A DNA stretch of 64,000 nt, taken from assembly GCA_019240115.1 (NCBI GenBank), contig JAFAYV010000038.1:84077-148076 (forward strand), read 5' to 3'. The DNA comes from Solirubrobacterales bacterium (GTDB taxonomy: Bacteria; Actinomycetota; Thermoleophilia; Solirubrobacterales; Solirubrobacteraceae). The position numbers and the translations under genes were made by a program. How positions within the stretch are numbered: position 1 is the first letter of the stretch; each line of letters starts with the position of its first letter. The notes under the pieces are model-generated. The model saw only the letters and a program-made list of their open reading frames with translations. It searched no databases and was not told the DNA's origin. Of the stretch, positions 52,199-63,830 are shown in pieces.

Positions 52199-53149
52199 GT
52201 GGATGGCGGGGAGCTCGCCGTGCGGCTGCGGGCGCGCGATCACGGCGCGGCCGCGGCCGTGCTCAACCTCGTCGAGAACCGCACGCCGCCCGCACGCGCC
52301 GCAGCGGCCGAGCTGTTGCGCGACCTCTCCCCCGCCGCCCTCGGCGGCGAGCCGGCGGCGCACGTCGTGGGCGTCACCGGCCCGCCGGGCGTCGGCAAGT
52401 CCTCGCTGCTGTCGCGCCTGATCGCCGAGTGGCGCAGCCAGGATCGCTCGGTCGCGGTGCTCGCCGTCGATCCGAGCTCGCGTGGCTCGGGGGGTGCTCT
52501 GCTCGGCGACCGGGCGCGGATCGAGCACGACCCCGCAGACGAGCGGGTGTTCATCCGCTCCACGGCGTCCGGCGGTAGGCTCGGCGGCGTCGCGCCGGCC
52601 ACGCGGGCCGCGGCCGCCGCGCTGGCCGCGGCGTTCGACGTCGTGGTCATCGAGACGGTGGGCGTCGGCCAGTCCGAGACCGACGTCGCCGACATCGCCG
52701 ACACCGTCGCGGTGATCGTCCAGCCGGGCTCGGGCGACGTGCTGCAGTTCCTGAAGGCCGGGATCATGGAGGTCCCCGACGTCCTCGTCGTGACCAAGTC
52801 CGATCTCGGCGGGGCGGCCGCCCGGGCGCTCGCCGACGTGCGCTCGGCGCTCGCCTCGCTGCGCGACGGCGACATCCCGGCGCTCGCGGTGTCGTGCCTG
52901 GCGCCCCCGACGGGGATCGCGGCGCTGGTCACGGCACTCGACGCCCATCGCGCCGGGATCGACCTCGCCGACCGGCGCATCCGGGGTCGCCGCCGCCAGG
53001 CGCTACGGGAGTTCGCCGCCGAGCACGGCGAGCGCGGGGTCCGGGCGCTCGGAGGCCAACGCGCGGTGGAGCGGTGGCTCGACGCGCGCGACCCCGGCCT
53101 CGACGTCGCCGCCCTCGTCGACGCGCTGGAACGAGCGGCCGGCGCGTGA
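52199..53149 (+). CDS. meaB: MeaB/ArgK-type GTPase, mutase chaperone
   Basis: A 316-residue G3E GTPase that protects and reactivates B12-dependent mutases. Walker A is GVTGPPGVGKSSLLSRLI, then AVDPSSRGSGGALLGDRARI, DVVVIETVGVGQSETDVADIAD and the NKxD position reads VTKSD. Start is the GTG at 52199; a GTG at 52130 would add a Pro/Ala-rich tail overlapping ecm and seems less likely. It is directly downstream of ecm, as expected for its client. Overlaps the next gene by GTGA. Confidence 0.93.
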   Translation: MDGGELAVRLRARDHGAAAAVLNLVENRTPPARAAAAELLRDLSPAALGGEPAAHVVGVTGPPGVGKSSLLSRLIAEWRSQDRSVAVLAVDPSSRGSGGALLGDRARIEHDPADERVFIRSTASGGRLGGVAPATRAAAAALAAAFDVVVIETVGVGQSETDVADIADTVAVIVQPGSGDVLQFLKAGIMEVPDVLVVTKSDLGGAAARALADVRSALASLRDGDIPALAVSCLAPPTGIAALVTALDAHRAGIDLADRRIRGRRRQALREFAAEHGERGVRALGGQRAVERWLDARDPGLDVAALVDALERAAGA

Positions 53150-53706
53150 GCGGCCGGGCGGCCCAGCGGATCGTGCTCCCGGGCGACCCGCTCGTGCTGG
53201 AGGGCACGGCGCTGCGGCCATGGCGCGACACCGACGTCGACGCGCTCGTCGCCGCCTGCCAGGATCCCGAGATCGCCCGCTGGACGCGGATCCCGGTGCC
53301 GTACGGGCCGGCGGACGCGCGCGCCTACCTGAGGACGCGCTATGACGCCGCCTTCGCCGGGTTAAGCGCTCCGTTCGCGATCGTCGAGACCGGCGACGGC
53401 GCGCTGCTCGGCTCGATCACGCTGCTGCGCGTGAACTGGCGCCACCGGCGCGCGATGATCGGCTACTGGCTCGCCGTCCCGGCCCGCGGCCGCGGGCACG
53501 CGACCCGAGCGCTGCGGCTCGCCTCGGGCTGGGGCATGGTGGCGCTCGGGCTCGAGCGGATCGGGCTCCTCGCCGCGGTCGTCAACCGGGGCTCCCAGCA
53601 GGTCGCCCTGCGCGCGGGCTTCCGGCGCGAGGCGGTGCTGCGCTCCTACCTCGTGAGCGACGGGCGGCGGCAGGACATGGTCATGTTCGGCCTCCTCTCT
53701 GCCTGA
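53146..53706 (+). CDS. GNAT family N-acetyltransferase
   Basis: A 186-residue acetyltransferase (RimJ/RimL-type). The N-terminal block is ALRPWRDTDVDALVAACQDPEIARWT, the acetyl-CoA loop WLAVPARGRGHATRALRLASGW, and the late motif RIGLLAAVVNRGSQQVALRAGFRREAVLR. Substrate unknown. The GTG start overlaps the meaB stop by 4 bp, so it belongs to the ecm-meaB transcript. Confidence 0.9.
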   Translation: MSGRAAQRIVLPGDPLVLEGTALRPWRDTDVDALVAACQDPEIARWTRIPVPYGPADARAYLRTRYDAAFAGLSAPFAIVETGDGALLGSITLLRVNWRHRRAMIGYWLAVPARGRGHATRALRLASGWGMVALGLERIGLLAAVVNRGSQQVALRAGFRREAVLRSYLVSDGRRQDMVMFGLLSA

Positions 53707-53799
53707 GCAGGGATTTCGGTCGCGCGGCGACTGCTTGGGCAGCGCCCAGGCGCCGTTCGCGGCCGCCGGACCGGAGCACCGCATGGGTAGGCTACAGGC

Positions 53800-54795
53800 A
53801 TGGAGATGGAGCCCCTGCGCGACGGACACGGGCGCCGGATCGGCGATCTGCGGGTCTCGGTGACCGACCGCTGCAACTTCCGCTGCCAGTACTGCATGCC
53901 CGCCGAGGGCCTGCCGTGGCTGGAGCGCGCCGAGATCCTCACCTTCGAGGAGATCGCCCGGCTCGTGGGGCTGTTCGCCGCCATGGGCGTGCGCGACGTG
54001 CGCCTGACCGGCGGTGAGCCGCTCGTCCGCCGCGACTTTCCGACGCTCGCCGGGATGCTCGCGAGCCTCGAGGGCGTGCGCGAGCTGTCGGTGACGACGA
54101 ACGGCTTTCTGCTCAAGCGCGATGCCGAGCGTCTGGTCGCAGCCGGGATCGACCGCTTCAACGTCTCCGTCGACTCGCTGCAACGCGATCGCTTCTACCA
54201 GCTCACCCGCCGCGACGCGCTCGCGGCGGTGCTCGAGGGCCTCGAGGTCCTGTCGGCGTTCCCCGAGGCCCATCCGATCAAGATCAACGCGGTGGCGATG
54301 CGCGGCTTCACCGAGCAGGAGGTCCTCCCCTTCGCCGCCCTCGCCCGCTCCACCCCCTACGAGGTTCGCTTCATCGAGTTCATGCCGCTCGACGCCGACC
54401 GCGCGTGGAGCACCTCCCAGGTGCTGACCGGCGAGGAGATCCGTGCCGCGATCGACGCCGTCCACCCGCTCGAGCCCGAACCCCGCGAGCCCTCCGCGAC
54501 CGCGCGCGTCTACCGCTTCGCCGACGGCCAGGGCCGGATCGGCTTCATCAACCCCGTCTCCGAGCCCTTCTGCGCCGACTGCAACCGCGTCCGTCTGACC
54601 GCCGACGGACGCCTGCGGACCTGCCTGTTCTCGCTGCACGAGACCGACCTGCGCGGCCCGCTGCGCGACGGCGCCGACGACTCAGAGCTCGAGCGGATCA
54701 TTCGCGACGCGGTGTGGCGCAAGGAGCTCAAGCACCACGTCGGCGAGCCGGGCTTCATCCAGCCGACGCGCAGCATGTCGGCGATCGGCGGCTGA
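53800..54795 (+). CDS. moaA: GTP 3',8-cyclase (MoaA)
   Basis: A 331-residue radical SAM enzyme, first step of molybdenum cofactor synthesis. The N-terminal cluster motif is [16 protein letters not shown] (C-x3-C-x2-C), followed by [13 protein letters not shown]. The C-terminal second cluster is [22 protein letters not shown], and the protein ends in the conserved SAIGG tail, which enters the active site. All elements are intact. No other moa gene is nearby. Confidence 0.97.
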   Translation: MEMEPLRDGHGRRIGDLRVSVTDRCNFRCQYCMPAEGLPWLERAEILTFEEIARLVGLFAAMGVRDVRLTGGEPLVRRDFPTLAGMLASLEGVRELSVTTNGFLLKRDAERLVAAGIDRFNVSVDSLQRDRFYQLTRRDALAAVLEGLEVLSAFPEAHPIKINAVAMRGFTEQEVLPFAALARSTPYEVRFIEFMPLDADRAWSTSQVLTGEEIRAAIDAVHPLEPEPREPSATARVYRFADGQGRIGFINPVSEPFCADCNRVRLTADGRLRTCLFSLHETDLRGPLRDGADDSELERIIRDAVWRKELKHHVGEPGFIQPTRSMSAIGG

Positions 54796-54887
54796 TCCGC
54801 GGGTCGAGTCCGGCTCATCGGCGGCGAGGCCGCCGGGCCATTACGCTGCGGGCAGATCCCGTCCTACCAGCAGCGATCGGAGCCGAT

Positions 54888-55433
54888 ATGAGCACGCCAG
54901 CCGCGGGGCCTCCCAACCCGTATGACTTCCTCCCCCAGGTCCCCGCGTTCACCGTCACCAGCACCGACATCTCCGACGGCGTCGCCTTCGGGATGCCGCA
55001 GGTCAGCGGGCTCCTCGGCGCCGGCGGCGAGGACGTGTCGCCGCAGCTGAGCTGGGACGGCTTCCCGGCCGACACCGCCAGCTTCGCCGTGACCTGCGTC
55101 GATCCGAACGCTCCGACCGGCAGCGGCTTCTGGCACTGGGCGGTGGCCGACATCCCCGCCGGCACGACCGAGCTGGCGAGCGGAGCCGGCGACGAGAACG
55201 GAGCCGGTCTGCCCCAGGGAGCGCTGACGCTGCCCAATGACGCCGGGATGCACCGCTACGTCGGCGCCGCGCCGCCCGAGGGCCATGGCGTGCACCACTA
55301 TTACTTCGTCGTCCACGCGGTCGACGTCGAGAGCCTCGGCATCGATCGCTCGGCGACGCCAGCGTTCCTGGGCTTCAACCTGTTCTCGCACACGCTGGCC
55401 CGAGCCTCGATCGTCCCCACCTACGAGCGCTGA
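54888..55433 (+). CDS. YbhB/YbcL family (PEBP-like) protein
   Basis: A 181-residue protein of the phosphatidylethanolamine-binding/Raf-kinase-inhibitor-like family. Diagnostic blocks: [43 protein letters not shown] and [26 protein letters not shown], 6-nt spacing, upstream of the ATG. The cellular role in bacteria is not established. Confidence 0.9.
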   Translation: MSTPAAGPPNPYDFLPQVPAFTVTSTDISDGVAFGMPQVSGLLGAGGEDVSPQLSWDGFPADTASFAVTCVDPNAPTGSGFWHWAVADIPAGTTELASGAGDENGAGLPQGALTLPNDAGMHRYVGAAPPEGHGVHHYYFVVHAVDVESLGIDRSATPAFLGFNLFSHTLARASIVPTYER

Positions 55434-55509
55434 CCCCGGCTGATCCGGGCGGCGACGGATCCCGTATTCACGGGATCGCAAGGTCTGTTGCGCATAATGG
55501 CGGGTCGGG

Positions 55510-57297
55510 ATGCTCCTGCTGCTGCTGTTCGCCCTGATCGCCGGCGCCGGCACCGCGATCACCCCGTGCGTGCTGCCGGTGCTCCCGGCGCTGCTCTCGG
55601 CCTCGGCCGCCGGCGGGCGACGGCGGCCGCTGGGGATCGTCCTCGGCCTGGCGATCACCTTCACGATCGCGATCGTCGCCCTCGCCCAGCTCGTCAATGG
55701 CGTCGGCCTGTCGAGCGGGGCGGCGCGAACCCTGGCGATCGTCGTCCTCGTGGCCTTCGGAGCCGTCCTGCTCCTGCCGTCGCTGGCCGAGCGCGTCCAG
55801 GCGCCCCTGTCGCGCCTGGCCCGCTTCGGGCCGCGGACGAAGGGCACCGGCTTCTGGACGGGGCTCGGCGTCGGCGGTGCGCTCGGGTTCGTCTGCGCGC
55901 CGTGCGCGGGGCCGATCCTCGCCGCGGTCACCTCGGTCAGCGCCTCGGGCGGCGCGTCGGGCCGCGTCGTGGCGGTCGCGCTCGCCTATGCGACCGGGCT
56001 GAGCGCCGTGATGCTCCTCTACGGCCTCGGCGGCCGCGCGGTGCTGAGCCGCATCCGCCGCTCGGCGTCCGGCCATGTCGTCGAGCGCACGCTCGGGATC
56101 GTGCTGCTCGTCACGGCGGTCGTGATGGCGACCAACCTCGACGTGCGCTTCGAGGACGCCCTCGCGCGCAGCACGAGCCTGCCCGGCTTTCTCACCGATC
56201 CGACGCGCGGGCTGGAGAGCTCGCACGCCGTGCAGAGCCGCCTCGCCGCGCTGCGCCCCGCGTCGCGCTTCGCCCGCCGCCAGGACACGCAGGCCTCGGC
56301 GACGCCCGTGGCCGAGCGCACCGGGGTGGCGATCCCCGGCGTCAGCACGCCGCCGCTGCCCCGCCTGGGCGCGGCGCCGCCGTTCACCGACAACCAGCGC
56401 TGGTTCAACACCCCCGGTGACCGGCCGCTGACCCTCGCGGGGCTGCGCGGCCACGTCGTGCTCGTCGACTTCTGGACTTACACGTGCATCAACTGCATCC
56501 GCACGCTGCCCTTCCTCGAGGGCCTGTACGCCCACTACCACCGCGACGGCCTCGACATCGTCGGGGTCGAGACCCCCGAGTTCACCTTTGAGCAGGAGGC
56601 GAGCAACGTCGCCCAGGCGATCGCGGCCGACGGCCTGCGCTACCCGGTCGTCCAGGACAACCGCTACGGCACCTGGAACGCGTATCAGAACGAGTACTGG
56701 CCCGCCGAGTACCTGATCGACTCCGACGGCCAGGTCCGCCACACCCAGTTCGGCGAGGGCGACTACAAGCAGAGCGAGGCGGCGGTCCGCGAGCTGCTCT
56801 ACGAGGCCGGCGCGCGCCACCTTCCGGCGCCGATGAGCGCGCACGCGATCCTGCCCTCCACGGGCCTGGCCACCGACGAGACCTACGTCGACGACAAGCG
56901 CGCGATCGGCTTCGCCCAGCCGCTGCGCGCGGGCACCCACGCCTATGCCGGCGTCGCCCAGCCTCAGCTCAACGAGTTCGCGCTGGGCGGCACCTGGAGG
57001 GTGACCGACCAGTCGGCGACGCCCGTCGCGGCGGGCGCGACGATCACCGCGCGCTACCAGGCGGCGCACGTCTACCTCGTGATGACCTCGGCGGGCGAGC
57101 TGCCGCGGACCGTGCACGTGCTCCTCGACGGCCGGCCGATCACCGCCGCCGCCGCGGGCGCCGACGTCCACGACGCTCGCGTCACCGTCCGCGGGCAGCG
57201 CCTGTACTCGCTCGTCTCGACCCCCGACGACGAGACCGCAACCCTCCAGGTGCAGGTTCCGCCCGGGGTCAGCGCCTACGACTTCACCTTCGGCTAG
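55510..57297 (+). CDS. DipZ-like CcdA-thioredoxin fusion
   Basis: A 595-residue membrane redox protein. The N-terminal CcdA-like domain has six or so helices and the redox cysteines ITPCVLPVLPALL and VCAPCAGPILAAV, moving electrons across the membrane. An extracytoplasmic thioredoxin-like domain (about 290-450) has FWTYTCINCIRTLPFLEG (Cys-x2-Cys) and VETPEFTFEQEASNVAQAI. The C-terminal beta-rich domain (about 460-595) resembles the carbohydrate-binding-like end of mycobacterial DipZ. It would keep exported proteins or cytochrome c precursors reduced. Confidence 0.92.
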   Translation: MLLLLLFALIAGAGTAITPCVLPVLPALLSASAAGGRRRPLGIVLGLAITFTIAIVALAQLVNGVGLSSGAARTLAIVVLVAFGAVLLLPSLAERVQAPLSRLARFGPRTKGTGFWTGLGVGGALGFVCAPCAGPILAAVTSVSASGGASGRVVAVALAYATGLSAVMLLYGLGGRAVLSRIRRSASGHVVERTLGIVLLVTAVVMATNLDVRFEDALARSTSLPGFLTDPTRGLESSHAVQSRLAALRPASRFARRQDTQASATPVAERTGVAIPGVSTPPLPRLGAAPPFTDNQRWFNTPGDRPLTLAGLRGHVVLVDFWTYTCINCIRTLPFLEGLYAHYHRDGLDIVGVETPEFTFEQEASNVAQAIAADGLRYPVVQDNRYGTWNAYQNEYWPAEYLIDSDGQVRHTQFGEGDYKQSEAAVRELLYEAGARHLPAPMSAHAILPSTGLATDETYVDDKRAIGFAQPLRAGTHAYAGVAQPQLNEFALGGTWRVTDQSATPVAAGATITARYQAAHVYLVMTSAGELPRTVHVLLDGRPITAAAAGADVHDARVTVRGQRLYSLVSTPDDETATLQVQVPPGVSAYDFTFG

Positions 57298-57339
57298 CGC
57301 CCGCCGGGGGCCTCGCCGGGCGTCCTAGAATCAGCGCCC

Positions 57340-57903
57340 ATGGAGGGATCGACCGAGGTCCGCAGCTGGTTGCGCTGCTACCGCTGCTGGTCGCAGAACC
57401 TCGAGGTGCAGGTGCATTACGAGGGCATCCACCGCATCGACCCCGAGAGCGGCGAGCGCGGCGAGGTCGTCGACGAGATGCAGGAGGCCGTCGTGCAGTG
57501 CCTGGAGTGCATGCACGACCAGCCGCACCTCGGCTTTCAGAACGGACGGGTCGAGCCGATCGAGGACCGCTGGGAGCGGATGATCGCCGGCACGCCCTGG
57601 GTGGCCTCGTGCACCGTGACCGTCGAGGCCGACGAGGTCGAGACCTGCTCGGGTCCCGAGGCCGGCGACTCGCTGTCCTACGCGGCGTTCGGCGACCACG
57701 GCACCCGCGAGTTCTTCACCCACGTCCGCTTCCACAAGCACGACGAGGACCGGATCGTCGTCCACCTGCTCGTCGAGCTCTACTCGCGCTCGGCCGAGGA
57801 GGCCACCGAGGTGCTCGAGGAGGCCTCGCGTGGCCAGCTGTCGATCACCTCGCTCGCCGAGGAGTCGCGTCCGCCGGCCTCCACCGGCGACGAGCCCCAC
57901 TGA
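57340..57903 (+). CDS. Conserved hypothetical protein with Cys pairs
   Basis: A 187-residue soluble protein. Two Cys-x2-Cys pairs (LRCYRCWSQN near residue 14 and VQCLECMHDQ near 51) suggest a zinc ribbon. The rest is alpha/beta with an acidic C-terminal tail (EEATEVLEEASRGQL). The family is not recognised. Its 3' 124 bp overlap the convergent membrane-protein gene. Confidence 0.75.
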   Translation: MEGSTEVRSWLRCYRCWSQNLEVQVHYEGIHRIDPESGERGEVVDEMQEAVVQCLECMHDQPHLGFQNGRVEPIEDRWERMIAGTPWVASCTVTVEADEVETCSGPEAGDSLSYAAFGDHGTREFFTHVRFHKHDEDRIVVHLLVELYSRSAEEATEVLEEASRGQLSITSLAEESRPPASTGDEPH

Positions 57904-58700
57904 GCCCGCCGGGTCGGCCTCGCGCGGCGTCGCCGGGAGCGCCACGCCCAGGCCTCGGAGATGATCAGCGCCGCCGCGACCGGCACGGTCGCCGGCAGCT
58001 CGGAGAGCACGAGGAACAGCAGGTCGAACAGGCCCGCGAGCCCGAGCGTCAGCAGCGCCACCGGCCACTGCCGCCGCGCCTGGCGGGCGAGAACGGCGCC
58101 GAGCACGCCGGCGACGAACAGGTCCCCGTAGCCCAGCGACACCGAGCCGAAGGACTCGGATTGCAGCTGGGGCAGCCCCGGGCCGGGCGAGGCGGCGACG
58201 AGCACGTCGTTCGGGGCCTGCAGCAGGTCGGAGAGGACGAGCCAGGTGTCGGCGGCCGCCATCGCGATGATCCCGAGCTTCAGCCACCCGGGCGATGCGA
58301 CCGCGGCGAGCAGCCATCCGAGCGTCACGCAGCTGAGCGCCGCGAGCAGCGTCGCCGCCGCCTCGCCGGCGAGCGTCGTGCGGCTGACCCAGGCGAGCAC
58401 GAACAGCGGCACCGCGAGCACGGCCAGCCATGGTCGCGCGCCGTGCGCCGCCCAGCCGAGCGCGGCCGCGGCGAGGATCGGCACCGCGATCAGCGCCAGC
58501 CAGGTCAGGCCGGTGGCGCTCGCCGACACGTAGCGGATCGCGAAGATAACCCCGATGATCGACGCGATCGGGATCGCCGCCCAGGCCGGACCCGACAGCC
58601 GCTGCATCCACGCCGGACGCGGCGGCCGCCGGGGGGCGGCCACGGCCGCGGCCTGGACGACGAGCACCGCCGCGTCGGACGGGATGAACCCCAGCGCCAT
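57780..58700 (-). CDS. Polytopic membrane protein
   Basis: A 306-residue protein with about eight hydrophobic segments: residues about 37-55, 63-80, 88-105, 112-135, 138-155, 190-208, 214-235 and 237-250. A cytoplasmic Arg-rich and Ser-rich tail (about 255-306) has no helices. No transporter family was recognised by eye. The C-terminal tail is read antisense to the upstream gene and may be longer than the functional protein. Confidence 0.75.
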   Translation of the reverse strand: MALGFIPSDAAVLVVQAAAVAAPRRPPRPAWMQRLSGPAWAAIPIASIIGVIFAIRYVSASATGLTWLALIAVPILAAAALGWAAHGARPWLAVLAVPLFVLAWVSRTTLAGEAAATLLAALSCVTLGWLLAAVASPGWLKLGIIAMAAADTWLVLSDLLQAPNDVLVAASPGPGLPQLQSESFGSVSLGYGDLFVAGVLGAVLARQARRQWPVALLTLGLAGLFDLLFLVLSELPATVPVAAALIISEAWAWRSRRRRARPTRRAQWGSSPVEAGGRDSSASEVIDSWPREASSSTSVASSAERE

Positions 58701-58749
58701 CGCCCCGAGGGTACGGAGCGTGAGCGAACGCCTCGTCAGACCCGGCGGC

Positions 58750-60573
<1,824 letters not shown>

Positions 60574-60630
60574 GTAAAGGGCGCTCCTCGCCGAATTGGG
60601 AAAATGTGCGAAAAGAGTACCCGTCTCGAC

Positions 60631-60650
60631 GCCGACCGGGGCCGGTCGGC
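60631..60650 (-). terminator. Hairpin between maoC and pckG
   Basis: GCCGACCGG-GG-CCGGTCGGC is a 9-bp perfect stem with a 2-nt loop, 17 bp downstream of the maoC stop. On the minus strand a moderately T-rich stretch (CTCTTTTC) follows about 15 nt later. On the plus strand TCGGGTTTTC follows directly. It probably stops maoC transcripts before the pckG promoter region. Confidence 0.6.
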
Positions 60651-60666
60651 TCGGGTTTTCTCGGGC

Positions 60667-61167
60667 TCAGCTCGGCCGGCGCGGGACGAGCACGAGGCGC
60701 TTGAACTCGGCCACGAGAACCCCCTCCTGATTGAGGACGCGCGTGTGAACGCGCACGGTGCCGCGATCGGGCTTGGAGCGTGACTCCCGGACCTCGAGGA
60801 CCTCGGTCTCGGCATACAGCGTGTCCCCGTGAAAAACCGGCGCGGGATGACTCAGCTCCTCGGTCGAGAGGTTCGCGATCGCCTTGCCGCTGATGTCCGA
60901 CACGCTCATGCCGAGCGCGAGCGAGTACACGTACGGGCCGACGACGACGTTGCGGCCCTGCTGCGCCTGGGCGGCGTAGACATCGTTGAGGTGCAGCGGA
61001 TGGTGATTCATCGTGATCAGGCAGAACAGGTGGTCGTCGGCCTCGGTCACCGTCTTGGCGGGCCAGTGCCGGTAGACCGCTCCCACCTCGAACTCCTCGA
61101 GGTAGCGGCCGTAGGGATGCGCCCCCGAGGCCTCACGCTGCGCCTGGTCGGTCTGGACGTCGGGCAT
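60667..61167 (-). CDS. MaoC-type enoyl-CoA hydratase, probable mesaconyl-CoA pathway step
   Basis: A 166-residue single hot-dog hydratase. It has [26 protein letters not shown] (catalytic Asp/His region), [16 protein letters not shown] and [32 protein letters not shown], 6-nt spacing. Next to two CitE-type lyases it is the best candidate for hydrating mesaconyl-CoA to beta-methylmalyl-CoA. The proteobacterial enzyme Mch has two hot-dog domains, so this single-domain form would have to dimerise. It is divergent from the lyases. Confidence 0.82.
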   Translation of the reverse strand: MPDVQTDQAQREASGAHPYGRYLEEFEVGAVYRHWPAKTVTEADDHLFCLITMNHHPLHLNDVYAAQAQQGRNVVVGPYVYSLALGMSVSDISGKAIANLSTEELSHPAPVFHGDTLYAETEVLEVRESRSKPDRGTVRVHTRVLNQEGVLVAEFKRLVLVPRRPS

Positions 61168-61335
61168 GATCGGTCGCTCCTGGGTGTCGGCTGCAGGGAG
61201 CCAGAGGATGCCAGCTGTCCCGACGCCCGCTCGCCGCCGACCTCGATGCGATGGCGACCGCGCCCGCGCCCCGGCCGACGAGAAACCAAACTGATCCAGC
61301 TAGCGTTCCAGGCCACCGACCCTGGAGGCGAAGCA

Positions 61336-62400
61336 GTGCGCAACCCCCGCGATTTCGGCAAGGCGCTGGCCATCGGCGCCCCCGACCCGATCCTCGACAT
61401 CCCGCTTGCGCCGTCGCGGATGATCCACTTCCTGGACTTCTCCAACGAGCGGATGGTGGCCAAGGCGCCCGAGATCGCGCGCGGCGTCGACATCCTGCTC
61501 GGGAACCTCGAGGACGCGGTGCCGGTCGACCGCAAGGAGGCCGCGCGGGCGGGCCTGGTGACCGTCGGCCGGGAGATGGACCTCGGCCAGACGCAGCTGT
61601 GGACGCGCGTCAACAGCCTCGAGTCGCCGTGGATCCTCGACGACCTGACGACGCTCGTTGCCGAGATCGGCGACAAGCTGTCGGTGATCATGGTCCCGAA
61701 GGTCGAGGGGCCCTGGGACATCCACTACGTCGACCGCCTCCTCGCCCAGCTCGAGGCCCGGGCCGGGCTGAGGCGCCCGATCCTCGTCCACGCGCTGCTC
61801 GAGACCGGCCTCGGCGTCGTCAACGTCGCGGAGATCGCCGCCGCGAGCCCGCGCATGCAGGGGATGAGCCTCGGGCCCGCGGACCTGGCGGCGAGCCGGC
61901 GGATGAAGACGACGCGCGTCGGCGGCGGGCACCCCGGCTATCGCACGATCTCCGACCCCGATCCCGACGACGCCGCCGCCCCGCGGGCGACCGCGCAGCA
62001 GGACCCGTGGCACTACACGCTCGCGCGCATGGTCGACGCGTGCACCTCGGTCGGGATCCTTCCCTTCTACGGGCCGTTCGGCGACATCAAGGACGTGGTG
62101 GGCTGCGAGAGCCAGTTCCGCGCCGCGTTCCTGCTCGGCTGCGTCGGGGCGTGGTCGCTGCACCCGGTGCAGATCGAGATCGCCAAGCGCGTGTTCAGCC
62201 CCGATCCCGACGACGTGCGCTTCGCCCGCAAGGTGATCGAGGCGATCCCCGACGGCCGGGGGGTGCACATGATCGACGGCAAGATGCAGGACGACGCAAC
62301 CTACAAGCAGGCGCAGGTGATGGTGCAGCTGGCCGAGATGCTCGCCCGGCGCGACCCCGAGCTCGCCCAGGCCTACGACATGGCGCCGGCCGCCGCCTGA
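61336..62400 (+). CDS. L-malyl-CoA/beta-methylmalyl-CoA lyase (CitE-like)
   Basis: A 354-residue HpcH/HpaI/CitE TIM-barrel lyase. Blocks: [35 protein letters not shown] with the metal-binding Glu-Asp, [44 protein letters not shown] and the extended [27 protein letters not shown] loop typical of Mcl. It cleaves beta-methylmalyl-CoA to glyoxylate and propionyl-CoA and/or condenses glyoxylate with acetyl-CoA. Start is the GTG with a clear RBS (GGAGGCGAAGCA). Its stop overlaps the next gene's ATG by one base. Confidence 0.88.
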   Translation: MRNPRDFGKALAIGAPDPILDIPLAPSRMIHFLDFSNERMVAKAPEIARGVDILLGNLEDAVPVDRKEAARAGLVTVGREMDLGQTQLWTRVNSLESPWILDDLTTLVAEIGDKLSVIMVPKVEGPWDIHYVDRLLAQLEARAGLRRPILVHALLETGLGVVNVAEIAAASPRMQGMSLGPADLAASRRMKTTRVGGGHPGYRTISDPDPDDAAAPRATAQQDPWHYTLARMVDACTSVGILPFYGPFGDIKDVVGCESQFRAAFLLGCVGAWSLHPVQIEIAKRVFSPDPDDVRFARKVIEAIPDGRGVHMIDGKMQDDATYKQAQVMVQLAEMLARRDPELAQAYDMAPAAA

Positions 62401-63278
62401 TGGGCCCGGCCGTGCCGCTCACCCGCCGGCGCTCGGTGCTGTACATGCCGGGGGCCAACGAGCGGGCGCTCGCCAAGGCGCGGGACCTGCCCGCCGACGC
62501 GCTCATCCTCGACCTCGAGGACGCGGTCGCGCCCGCGGCCAAGCGCCAAGCCCGCGAGCGGGTGTGCGCCGCCGTCGCCTCCGGGGCCTACGGCACGCGC
62601 GAGGTGGCGATCCGCGTCAACGCGATCGGCACCGAGTGGCACGACGATGACGTGCGCGGCGCGGCGGCGGCCGGCCCCGACGGGATCCTCGTCCCCAAGG
62701 TCGCCTCCGCGCAGGACGTGCGCGACACCGAGCGCGCGCTGGAGCACGCGGACGCGCCCGAGCGCACGCGCATCTGGGCGATGCTCGAGACCCCCGCGGC
62801 GGTCGTCCACGCCGCCGAGATCGCCGCCGCGAGCCCGCGGCTGGCGGTGCTCGTCATGGGCACCAACGACCTCGCCTCCGAGCTGTTCGCCGAGCTGACC
62901 CCCGGACGCGCGCCGCTGCTGGGCAGCCTGTCGACGTGCATCGTCGCCGCCCGGTCGGCCGGCGCGGCGATCATCGACGGCGTCTACAACGACCTGCGCG
63001 ACCTTGCGGGCTTCGAGGCCGAGTGCCGCCAGGGCCGCGAGCTCGGCTTCGACGGCAAGACGCTGATCCATCCGGTCCAGCTCGAGCCGTGCAACCGCGT
63101 CTTTACGCCGAGCGAGACCGAGGTGGCCCACGCCCGGCGGGTCGTCCAGGCGTTCGCGCAGGCCGCGCGGGCGGGCGCGGGGGTGGCGACGCTCGACGGC
63201 CGGCTGATCGAGAACCTCCACGTCCGCAACGCTGAGCGGGCGCTGGCACTGGCGGGGCACCCGACGACGACGGCGTAG
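62400..63278 (+). CDS. CitE-type lyase/thioesterase (malyl-CoA thioesterase-like)
   Basis: A 292-residue CitE-like protein: [85 protein letters not shown] and FDGKTLIHPVQLEPCNRVFTPSE. It resembles the Mcl2 malyl-CoA thioesterase of the ethylmalonyl-CoA pathway, which releases malate. It is coupled to the larger lyase gene (TGATG). Citramalyl-CoA lyase is an alternative assignment. Confidence 0.82.
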   Translation: MGPAVPLTRRRSVLYMPGANERALAKARDLPADALILDLEDAVAPAAKRQARERVCAAVASGAYGTREVAIRVNAIGTEWHDDDVRGAAAAGPDGILVPKVASAQDVRDTERALEHADAPERTRIWAMLETPAAVVHAAEIAAASPRLAVLVMGTNDLASELFAELTPGRAPLLGSLSTCIVAARSAGAAIIDGVYNDLRDLAGFEAECRQGRELGFDGKTLIHPVQLEPCNRVFTPSETEVAHARRVVQAFAQAARAGAGVATLDGRLIENLHVRNAERALALAGHPTTTA

Positions 63279-63311
63279 GCTTCGCGGCCGCGATGGCGAA
63301 CACGGACTGTC

Positions 63312-63830
63312 ATGCGGATCTCTGCCAAGGCTGACTACGCCGTGCGCGCCCTGGCCGAGCTGGCGGCCGCGGATGAGCCGGACGACCCGGGCGCCGCCCA
63401 ATCCGGCGAGGCCGGACGCCGAGCGGGCGGCAAGCCCGGGAAGCCCGTCAAGGCCGAGCGGATCGCGACCGCGCAGGGAATCCCGCTGAACTTCCTCGAG
63501 AACATCCTCGGCGAGCTGCGCCACGCGGGGCTCGTCCGCAGCCACCGCGGGGCCGAGGGCGGCTTCCGGCTCGCCCGCCCGGCCACCGAGGTCACCGTCG
63601 CCGACGTCATCCGCGCCGTCGAGGGGCCGCTGGCCAGCGTGCGCGGAGGGCCGCCCGAGGACGCCAACTACGACGGCGCCGCGCAGGTGCTGCCCCAGGT
63701 GTGGATCGCCGTACGCGTGAACCTGCGCCGGGTGATGGAGCGGGTGACGATCGCCGACGTCGCCGAGGGCAAGCTGCCGGCCTCCGTGCTCAGGCTGACC
63801 GAGGACCCGGGGGCCTGGGTCACCCGCTGA
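63312..63830 (+). CDS. Rrf2 family transcriptional regulator
   Basis: A 172-residue regulator. The N-terminal helix MRISAKADYAVRALAELAAA and the HTH ATAQGIPLNFLENILGELRHAGLVRSHRGAEGGFRLARPATEVTVADVIRAVEGP match Rrf2. A charged 30-residue insertion (about 23-48, DEPDDPGAAQSGEAGRRAGG) separates helix 1 from the HTH. The cysteine cluster of iron-sulphur Rrf2 proteins is absent, and there is no cysteine at all, so redox sensing by a cluster is excluded. It may sense a metabolite (CymR-like). It follows the lyases with a 33-bp gap. Confidence 0.9.
   Translation: MRISAKADYAVRALAELAAADEPDDPGAAQSGEAGRRAGGKPGKPVKAERIATAQGIPLNFLENILGELRHAGLVRSHRGAEGGFRLARPATEVTVADVIRAVEGPLASVRGGPPEDANYDGAAQVLPQVWIAVRVNLRRVMERVTIADVAEGKLPASVLRLTEDPGAWVTR

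Noticed and set aside
60829..61335. N-terminal extension of the malyl-CoA lyase frame
   Set aside because: Reads through the antisense strand of maoC; the strong RBS before the GTG at 61336 and the start of conserved sequence mark the real start.
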